The notes under the pieces: model-generated
Database searches by the model: none
Seen by the model: only the letters and a program-made list of their open reading frames with translations
Told to the model about the DNA's origin: nothing
Shown here: one piece after another, positions 57,024 to 64,000 of the stretch
How the letters are laid out: the number at the start of each line of letters is the position of its first letter
Numbering within the stretch: position 1 is the stretch's first letter
Made by a program: the position numbers and the translations under genes
Assembly: GCF_019599505.1 (NCBI RefSeq)
Contig: NZ_RKLT01000003.1
Span: 186,001 to 250,000 of the forward strand
DNA length: 64,000 nt
Direction: 5' to 3'
Origin: Haloarcula nitratireducens
GTDB taxonomy: Archaea > Halobacteriota > Halobacteria > Halobacteriales > Haloarculaceae

Positions 57024-58487
57024 ATGGGTGCGATAGAGGAGATCTACGGCGACCTGGAGACGGACGTCTCCGAGGAGGAGTTTCGGGAGGCCGTCGAGGA
57101 GAAGGTCGAACAGATGGGAGGTCTCGCGGACGAGGAGACGGCCGCGATGCTGCTGGCCCACGAGCTCAACGAGGGCGAGGTCGAGACCGTCGCCGACATC
57201 GAACCCGGGATGGACGAGGTGAAGTTCATCGCGAAGGTGATGGCCATCGGCGAGTTGCGGACCTTCGAACGCGACGGCGAGGACGAGGACGGCCGGGTCA
57301 TCAACGTCGACGCCGCCGACGAGACCGCGAGCGTCCGACTGGCCTTCTGGGACGGGCAGGCCGTCGACATCGACGAGGGGAGCCTCGAAGTGGGCGACGT
57401 GCTCCGCGTGAAGGGCCGGCCGCAGGACGGCTACAACGGCCTCGAAGTCTCCGTCGACAAGGCCGAACCCGACGAGGACGCGACCGTCGACGTCGAACCC
57501 GGCGAGGGCGCGACCGCGGCGTCGCTGACGATGGGCCAGTCCGACGTGACCCTCCGCGGACTGGTCCTCGACACCGACGCCGTCCGGACGTTCGACCGCG
57601 ACGACGGCAGCGAGGGCCGCGTCTCGAACCTGCTGCTCGGCGACGAGACCGGCCGTATCCGGGTGACGATGTGGGACGACCGGGCCGACCGCGCCGAGGA
57701 GATCGACCCCGGCACGGCCGTCGAGGTGGTCGACGGCTACGTCCGCGAGCGCGACGGCTCGCTCGAACTACACGTCGGCGACGACGGGGCCGTCGACGAG
57801 GTCGAGGACTCGGTGGCCTTCGAACCCGACGCCGACCCCATCGAGCGCGTCGAGATCGACGAGACGGTCGACATCGCGGGCGTCGTGCGCTCGACCGACC
57901 CGGTCCGGACGTTCGACCGCGACGACGGCAGCGAGGGCCAAGTGCGGAACATCCGGATCCAGGACGCCACCGGCGACATCCGCGTGGCGCTGTGGGGCGA
58001 TAAGGCCGATAAGGAGATCGCGCCGGGCGACGAGGTGCTGGCCGCCGACGTGGAGATCCAGGACGGCTGGCAGGACGACAAGGAGGCGTCGGCCAACTGG
58101 GCCTCCTCAGTGGTCGTTCTCGACGACGCCGCGAGCGTCGGAACGACGCCCGCCGACGAAGCGGACGACGAACACGCCGGACTGTCGTCGTTCGGTAGCG
58201 AGGGCGGAAACGAGAGCGACCGGAGCGACGACGGTGAAGCGTCGTCAGCAAGTGCTACGGCGACTGCCGGGAACGGGTCGGACGGAGAGACCGCGGGCGG
58301 GGGCGCACAGGCCGCAGAGCAGGTGGAGTTCACCGGCACCGTCGTCCAGACCGGCGACCCCGTGGTGCTCGACGACGGCGAAGAGACGATGAGCGTCGAG
58401 ACGAGCGAACACGTTCAGTTGGGCCAGGAGATAACCGTTCGCGGACTGCTGGACGACGGACGACTCGACGCCGACGACGTGTTCTGA
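57024..58487 (+). CDS. rpa2: Replication protein A-type single-stranded DNA-binding protein
   Basis: This 487-residue protein has three tandem OB folds (about residues 65-150, 170-260 and 280-365). Each carries an RTFxRDxGxxGxVxN core, then an acidic Ser-rich linker and a short C-terminal OB-like segment (EFTGTVVQTGDPVVLDDG). It coats single-stranded DNA in replication and repair. The second and third OB folds share an exact 37-base DNA repeat. The rpa-histone-hdaI-cca order matches my recollection of other haloarchaea, which is why the symbol rpa2 is used. Confidence 0.88.
   Translation: MGAIEEIYGDLETDVSEEEFREAVEEKVEQMGGLADEETAAMLLAHELNEGEVETVADIEPGMDEVKFIAKVMAIGELRTFERDGEDEDGRVINVDAADETASVRLAFWDGQAVDIDEGSLEVGDVLRVKGRPQDGYNGLEVSVDKAEPDEDATVDVEPGEGATAASLTMGQSDVTLRGLVLDTDAVRTFDRDDGSEGRVSNLLLGDETGRIRVTMWDDRADRAEEIDPGTAVEVVDGYVRERDGSLELHVGDDGAVDEVEDSVAFEPDADPIERVEIDETVDIAGVVRSTDPVRTFDRDDGSEGQVRNIRIQDATGDIRVALWGDKADKEIAPGDEVLAADVEIQDGWQDDKEASANWASSVVVLDDAASVGTTPADEADDEHAGLSSFGSEGGNESDRSDDGEASSASATATAGNGSDGETAGGGAQAAEQVEFTGTVVQTGDPVVLDDGEETMSVETSEHVQLGQEITVRGLLDDGRLDADDVF
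57582..57939 (+). repeat. Exact 37-bp repeat between OB folds 2 and 3 of rpa
   Basis: The same 37 bases, encoding VRTFDRDDGSEG, occur at 57582-57618 and 57903-57939. Identity at third codon positions over this length suggests recent conversion or duplication rather than protein-level constraint alone. Confidence 0.75.
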
Positions 58488-58510
58488 GCGGAGGAACACT
58501 CCTACGGAAA

Positions 58511-58519
58511 CTCTTAAGG
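58511..58519 (+). promoter_or_regulatory. TATA-like box of the histone gene
   Basis: CTCTTAAGG lies 24-32 bases before the histone ATG at 58543, fitting a leaderless transcript and favouring that start over the alternative start six bases upstream. Confidence 0.55.
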
Positions 58520-58542
58520 CCGCAACACTCTCGATTGTGGGT

Positions 58543-58980
58543 ATGAGCGTCGAGCTGCCGTTCGCACCGGTGGACACCGTTATCCGCCGGAACGCGGGCG
58601 GATTGCGAGTGAGTGCCGGTGCGGCGGAGGAACTGGCGCGCCGGATTCAGGAACGGGGAGCCGAACTGGCAGTCGTCGCCGCCGAGGAGGCGACCGCCGA
58701 CGGGCGAAAGACGCTGATGCCCTCGGACTTCGGCGTCGAACGCTCCCCCGATAAGGACCGGCTGGAACTACCCGTCGCTCCCATCGACCGCATCGCACGG
58801 CTCGACATCGACGACGACTACCGCGTGGCGATGGACGCCCGCGTCGCGCTGGCGGACATCTTGGAGACGTTCGCCGACGACGTGGCCGCCGCCGCCGCCG
58901 ACCTCGCCCGCCACGCCGACCGGCGGACGGTGAAGGCGGCAGACGTCGAGACCTACTTCGAACTCGCCCAGTACTACTGA
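58543..58980 (+). CDS. hstA: Double-histone-fold archaeal histone
   Basis: This 145-residue protein has two histone folds in one chain, the haloarchaeal arrangement. Fold one begins ELPFAPVDTVIRRNAGGLRV and ends near the DGRKTLMPSDF loop. Fold two begins ELPVAPIDRIARLDIDDDYR and ends RTVKAADVETYFELAQYY. It can dimerise internally, and haloarchaeal versions act more as transcription regulators than bulk packaging proteins. Its stop directly abuts the hdaI ATG. Confidence 0.95.
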   Translation: MSVELPFAPVDTVIRRNAGGLRVSAGAAEELARRIQERGAELAVVAAEEATADGRKTLMPSDFGVERSPDKDRLELPVAPIDRIARLDIDDDYRVAMDARVALADILETFADDVAAAAADLARHADRRTVKAADVETYFELAQYY

Positions 58981-59966
<986 letters not shown>

Positions 59967-59988
<22 letters not shown>

Positions 59989-61376
59989 CGGGCCAGTTGG
60001 ACGCCGAAGGTATCGGCGAGTTCCGCGATATCGTCGCCGACGAGCACCTCGTGGCCCGATTCGAGCGCCGACTCGACGTGGGGGCCGAGACTCACGTCGA
60101 AGACGGCGTCGCTGCGGAGAAACGACGTCGCCGTCTCGAACTCGCGCGACCGCTCGACGACGTAGCGGTCGCCGTCGACGTAGGGGCCGGTCACGTCGGG
60201 GTCGGCGGCGTACTTCTCGTAGAAGCCCTTGGCGTGCCGGCGGACGTGGACCGGCGGCCCCTCGTGGCGTTCGATCGCCGGCCGCTGGGCGACTTCGAGC
60301 TCCGCGAAGAGGACGGCTTCGGCGCCGTCGCCCGCCGTCGATTCGCGCTCGGGTCCGTCCGCCGGCTCGACGGTTTCGGTGGCGAACGCCGCCGAGCGGA
60401 GGACGTCGAACCCGCGGCGGTCGAGTTCGTCGGTGAGGCCGTCGAGTGACTTTCGGAGCTGCGGCCAGAGCTGGTCCTCGACGACGTCGGGGGCGGGAAA
60501 TCGCAGGGCGATCGGCGTCGTCCGGCGGCGGTCGAGCGCCTCGGAAACGTCGTCGGCGTCGTAGGGAGTCGGCTCGCTCGCCTCGAACAGCCCGACTCGC
60601 GGGTCGGCCAGCGAGTCGCGCGCGTAGTGCTGGAAGCGCGCGACGTTGGTCGCAGAACACACCGCCGCGACGTTCCGCTCGGGATCGGTCGGGTCGATGA
60701 CCACCAGCGGGTCGTCGAAGGAGGCTCGCCCGTGACCTTCGGGGTCGAACTCGACCGGGGGGTGCCAGTCGGCGGCCGCGTCGAGGAGGGCGCGGAAGCC
60801 GCCGTACTCCAGTACCAGCAGCTCGGTCAGATAGCCCGAAAAGCCCCGCGTGCGGAGGTTACTCCCGTAGACGCCGATGCCCTTCAGGAACTGCTTGGTG
60901 ACGCGGACCTCCCCGGCGAGTTCGTCGTTCAATCGGGCTTCGAGATAGCGCGTGTGAAACGGCGTCCGGTCGACGGCCGACTGGATCGCCGTCGCGTCCT
61001 CGACGGCGTAACACGGCACGAGGTCGACGTCGTAGCCCTCGCACTCGCCGACGACGTAGGGGTGCTCGGCGTACTCCTCGCGCCCGTCGGGCAACACCGC
61101 GTGGCCGACCTCGAGCCCGTACTCCTCTAAGGTCTCTCGGGGCAACTCCGGCGGGAACGCGACGAAGACGTCGACGTCGCGGTCGCCGGCGGTCCACGTC
61201 CCCCGCGCCGTCGACCCGACCCGTATCACCTCGGCCTCGACCGGGAGCGCGGCGACGGCCTCGCGCGCCCGCTCCATTACCGTCTCGGCGGCCCGCTGTA
61301 ACCGCTCGCGTTCCTCGGCGTCGGGCGAGACCCGCGCTCGGACCCGCTCGACGACGGCGTCGAACTCGTCGCTCAT
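59967..61376 (-). CDS. cca: CCA-adding enzyme (tRNA nucleotidyltransferase)
   Basis: This 469-residue archaeal class I enzyme adds CCA to tRNA 3' ends, needed because the tRNAs here lack encoded CCA. The nucleotidyltransferase motif VGSTARGTW then DRDVDVFVAFP lies near residues 51-74 with catalytic aspartates. VTKQFLKGIGVYGSNLRTRG near 160-179 and the tail domain follow. It is convergent with hdaI, and tRNA-Asn starts about 100 bases upstream on the other strand. Confidence 0.94.
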
Positions 61377-61472
61377 GCCCGGCCGTTCTCGGAGAGTGCG
61401 TGAAAGCGTGTCGATGGGAGTCAGAAGCGAAAGCCCTAATTACCAACTCTGGTTACAAACGGGTGCGAGCAA

Positions 61473-61545
61473 GCCGCCGTAGCTCAGTTGGTAGAGCACC
61501 TGGTTGTTACCCAGGTTGTCCCAGGTTCGAGCCCTGGCGGTGGCG
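61473..61545 (+). tRNA. tRNA-Asn (GTT anticodon)
   Basis: Acceptor GCCGCCG pairs with CGGTGGC (one G-T), the anticodon stem CCTGG/CCAGG encloses TTGTTAC with anticodon GTT, and the T-arm has GTTCGAGCC. The discriminator is G. Confidence 0.95.
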
Positions 61546-61606
61546 TGAATTTCTGCGAAATTCACGGCCTAGCGGACGGAGTCCGCTTATGGCGTGAATT
61601 CCTGCG
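61545..61606 (+). terminator. Hairpin directly after tRNA-Asn and a repeat of the junction
   Basis: GTGAATTTC and GAAATTCAC form a perfect 9-bp stem with a TGC loop at 61545-61565, starting at the tRNA discriminator. It could be a terminator or processing signal. The junction sequence GGCGTGAATTTCTGCG (61542-61557) recurs with one change at 61591-61606. Confidence 0.5.
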
Positions 61607-61751
61607 GATGACGACTCGTGAGGAGCGGCGGCTCCGAACGCGGTCGTCCGCGAATACGCATCCCAGCGGACTCGAACGCGTGATGTCGGCCGCGAACCCA
61701 CCGACGCGGACCCGACAGGCTAAAGACGCGGAATCGAGAAGCAACCCACGA

Positions 61752-61826
61752 GGGCCCTTAGCTTAGTCTGGTTAAAGCGATCGGCTCATAACCGATTGAG
61801 CGCTGGTTCAAATCCGGCAGGGCCCA
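61752..61826 (+). tRNA. tRNA with CAT anticodon (probably Ile2, or elongator Met)
   Basis: Acceptor GGGCCCT pairs with AGGGCCC, the anticodon stem ATCGG/CCGAT encloses CTCATAA with anticodon CAT, and the T-arm has GTTCAAATC. The discriminator is A. The acceptor and loop resemble Ile2-type tRNAs, in which the C is modified to read AUA, but elongator Met cannot be excluded by eye. Confidence 0.85.
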
Positions 61827-61960
61827 TCGAACACCCGAGCGAAGCGGGCGTGTGAACGTACTGCGGATTCGAACCCCGGCAGGCGAGTGCGACGAGTCTG
61901 CAGTCGGTTCCAGATCCGGCAGGGCCAATCGTTCTGCGGGAGAGCGGCATCGTCGAGCCG
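61827..61960 (+). repeat. Tail fragments after the CAT-anticodon tRNA
   Basis: Two degraded copies of its T-arm/acceptor end follow. GGATTCGAACCCCGGCAGGCG lies near 61865-61884, and GGTTCCAGATCCGGCAGGGC, with two changes from the tRNA, starts at 61906. They are separated by GCGAGTGCGACGAGTCTGC. Neither can form a tRNA. Confidence 0.65.
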
Positions 61961-62000
61961 ACATACGGAAACCCGTCTCGCTCGTACGCTTCGCTAAACC

Positions 62001-62600
62001 ATGTCTGAGCTGGACGCGACGGACGTTACCATCTTGGAGTTGCTCATGGAAGACGCCCGGCGGTCGTATCGCGAGATCGCGGAGGACGTCGGTCTCTCGC
62101 CGCCGACCGTCTCGAATCGCGTGGACCGGCTGCGCGACCTCGGGATCGTCCAGGGGTTCACCGTCGAGGTGGACCGGACGGCGTTCTCCGGCGAGGACGA
62201 GTGTCTCGTCGTCGTCGAGACGTCGTTCGAGGAGACCGAAGCCGTCTTCTCTCGGTTGCGGGACGCCGACGACGTCGAACACGTCTTTCGAACCGCCGAG
62301 TCGACGGTAGTCGCCAAGGTGGTGTCGTCGCCGTCTGCGGTTCACGGGCTGTTGGGGGACGCGCTGAACGACGACCAAGTAACGGATTATCATATCGAGT
62401 CGGTACTGGCGTCGGCGTGGCAGCCGCAACTCGGTGCCGACGAACTCGACGTCGAGTGTTCGATCTGCGGCAAGCGGATCACCGGCGACGGCGAGACGGT
62501 CGAAGTCGATTCCGACGACACGTACCACGTCTGTTGTTCCGCGTGCGCCGAGAAGATCGCCGAACAGTACGAATCGCTCGAGGAAGGGCTCGGCGAGTAG
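62001..62600 (+). CDS. Lrp/AsnC-type regulator with C-terminal TRASH metal-binding domain
   Basis: This 199-residue protein has an N-terminal winged helix (ARRSYREIAEDVGLSPPTVS near residues 18-37), a shortened Lrp-like middle and a C-terminal TRASH domain with CSICGKRI near 154-161 and CCSACAEKI near 178-186. In haloarchaea this architecture is linked to copper sensing and control of copper export ATPases. The copper-binding protein gene just downstream supports that role. Confidence 0.88.
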   Translation: MSELDATDVTILELLMEDARRSYREIAEDVGLSPPTVSNRVDRLRDLGIVQGFTVEVDRTAFSGEDECLVVVETSFEETEAVFSRLRDADDVEHVFRTAESTVVAKVVSSPSAVHGLLGDALNDDQVTDYHIESVLASAWQPQLGADELDVECSICGKRITGDGETVEVDSDDTYHVCCSACAEKIAEQYESLEEGLGE

Positions 62601-62841
62601 CGCCGCAACTCGAAGGTGGGTTTGAGACGCGAGTTTTACGAACCGGCCGTCGTCCGGTCCGCTATTTTTGAGTCGTAAACCGTCGTGCGCGAACGTCGGT
62701 CCCATATCTCGGCCAACTCGACAGCATCCCGGGGAGTGGTGGGCTGAGAGCGGCGCTCGACGCGGAATCGCGCTCGTCGAAGCGAGGCCGACGATGATAG
62801 CCACAACCCAGGAAAACGTGGCACCCCTCCTTCTACATGCA

Positions 62842-63198
62842 ATGTCACTCTCCGAGACGGTTTCCGAGATCGATCGACTCGACGACGAACAGCGCGAATG
62901 CATCGAAATCTGTACCGAGGCCGCCGAGGTCTGTGAGTGGTGCGCCGACGAGTGCCTCGGCAGCGAGGACATGGAAGAGTGTGCCCGCCTCTGTCGGGAC
63001 GTCGCCGACATCGCGTCGCTGCACGCTCGGTTCATGGCGCGGGACTCGCAGTTCAGTTCGCAACTCGCCGAGGCCTGCGCGGACGCCTGCGAGGCGTGTG
63101 CCGACGAGTGCGAACAGCACGACGCCGACCACTGTCAGCTCTGTGCCGACGTGCTCCGAGAGTGCGCGGAGCACTGCCGCGACATGGCGAGCGCGTAA
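62842..63198 (+). CDS. Cys-rich four-helix copper-binding protein (DUF326/Csp-like)
   Basis: This 118-residue helical protein has about 15 cysteines, many in CxxxC spacing along helices (CIEICTEAAEVCEWCADEC; CADACEACADEC; CAEHC). This matches copper-storage or DUF326 four-helix bundles that hold Cu(I) inside. There is no export signal from this start, so it is probably cytosolic. In-frame starts upstream exist (62794) but add a non-helical segment. It pairs with the TRASH regulator upstream. Confidence 0.85.
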   Translation: MSLSETVSEIDRLDDEQRECIEICTEAAEVCEWCADECLGSEDMEECARLCRDVADIASLHARFMARDSQFSSQLAEACADACEACADECEQHDADHCQLCADVLRECAEHCRDMASA

Positions 63199-63625
63199 GG
63201 CGAAACCGAACGCGTCGGCCGCTGGGTGCTCGTCCGCTGACGACAGACGCTTTTTTTTCGAACTGGAGCCGGATAGCCGGCGCTCTGTCGATCCTCCCAG
63301 TACGCTCCGGGGCCGCGAAACGGCGTCGCACGACGCGGTAGCGATATCCGTCCGGCGGAAACGACGCGGAACGGGGACGCCGTCAGTCGACGCCTGTGCC
63401 TGTCCCCTTTCTGGCTCTGTCCCGTCCCGGCGGGGTTCTCTCCCTCTTTGACGCCGAGGTAGACGAGCGCGACGTCGCGAGTCGATAGACAGGGAATCGT
63501 CGGCCGGCCGGTTCTTGTACAGCTTCGGTTACCGTTCCGAAGCCCGCGGCGACGGAGACGTCGGTATCGAAACCGTCGGCAGTAACGTCCCCGGAGAAGC
63601 GTTCAGCGGTCCGTCTACCGACCGA
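63199..63625. other. Intergenic region without a recognisable gene
   Basis: GC-rich sequence; the open frames are shadows without start signals or coding character. A poly-T run near 63251-63258 after the copper protein gene may end its transcript. Confidence 0.5.
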
Positions 63626-63877
63626 CTAGAGGGTCGTCCCGCGAGCGACGCAGTACATGAGCACGACTCCGGTCCCGACGGCGAGGACGAACTGGCCGAG
63701 GACGGAGAAGAGAGCGCCGAGGGCCGAACTGCCGAACAGGAAGAAGGCGAGCGCGTAGGGGACGAGCGCGACGCCGACGAACGCGGCGATGAGTTTGGCG
63801 AGCGGCAGCGCTTCCCGCAGCAACTGCGTCGTCTTCAGTTCGCCCGTCGCGGAGTCGATGAACGGTCGGCGAGGCAT
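63626..63877 (-). CDS. Small two-helix membrane protein
   Basis: This 83-residue protein has a polar start (MPRRPFIDSATGELKTTQLL) and two hydrophobic segments (near residues 27-48 and 55-78). Coding character matches chromosomal genes. No family with a known role is recognised. It is convergent with the copper module. Confidence 0.65.
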   Translation of the reverse strand: MPRRPFIDSATGELKTTQLLREALPLAKLIAAFVGVALVPYALAFFLFGSSALGALFSVLGQFVLAVGTGVVLMYCVARGTTL

Positions 63878-64000
63878 TCACCTGGGAGTTCCGAGCCACT
63901 CGTAAGTATTGCTCGGTCCCGAGCGAGGACGGACCGAGAAACGGACGGTCGGTCGCGTGCGGCGTTACCGCGCCGGTGCGGCAAGCGGTAGACGATGTAG

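Noticed and set aside
63515..63991. Plus-strand 158-codon frame at the right edge
   Set aside because: It is antisense to a plausible small membrane protein gene, and its Glu/Asp/Arg-rich product looks like a shadow.

Overview
This is a chromosomal window from a halophilic archaeon (class Halobacteria). The evidence is the GC-rich, Asp/Glu-rich coding sequence, the split RNA polymerase genes (B''/B' and A'/A''), archaeal-type ribosomal proteins and EF-2, a double-fold haloarchaeal histone, leaderless genes with TATA-like boxes about 25-35 bases before the start codon, and tRNAs without an encoded CCA. I cannot fix the genus from the sequence alone.

Layout. Positions 1-8653 hold tRNA-Asp and the RNA polymerase operon rpoH-rpoB2-rpoB1-rpoA1-rpoA2-nusA. 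A chemotaxis-type transducer on the opposite strand (8678-11089) separates it from rps12-rps7 (11305-12359). A biotin ECF transporter (bioY-ecfA-ecfT) and a HEFAH-motif protein follow, then EF-2, an ACT-domain/homoserine dehydrogenase pair with a possible 12-codon leader, EF-1A and rps10. The 21.4-22.5 kb region holds tRNA-Ala, tRNA-Phe, a tiny zinc-ribbon gene and tRNA-Val. From 22.6 to 43.0 kb lie housekeeping and envelope genes: DUF192, an ABC exporter, DUF302, an NAD(P)-binding protein, a cytochrome c oxidase operon with fused subunits I+III, a creatininase-family enzyme, MptD, the Azf-type glucose-6-phosphate dehydrogenase, and a surface-glycan cluster.

From 43324 to 56230 sits an integrated element of about 12.9 kb and visibly lower GC, bounded by a 59-bp exact direct repeat of the 3' part of tRNA-Arg(GCG). 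The intact tRNA is at the right end next to a tyrosine integrase. Cargo is a type I restriction-modification operon (hsdM-hsdS-hsdR) with a YgjP/DUF45 metallopeptidase, a SWIM zinc-finger membrane protein, a divergent zinc-ribbon/coiled-coil protein, three small membrane proteins and a 1.9 kb decayed, repeat-bearing stretch. Right of the element come a Tat lipoprotein, the block rpa-histone-hdaI with convergent cca, tRNA-Asn, a tRNA with CAT anticodon, and a copper module (Lrp/TRASH regulator and a Cys-rich four-helix copper-binding protein).

The least expected pattern is that most tRNA genes here are followed by partial copies of their own T-arm/acceptor end. These occur in sense and often antisense orientation. 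At tRNA-Asp, tRNA-Arg and tRNA-Phe they adjoin a related GC-rich linker (core GAAATGCTCGCT). At tRNA-Arg this tail lies outside the element, as expected if it is the native flank of that gene.
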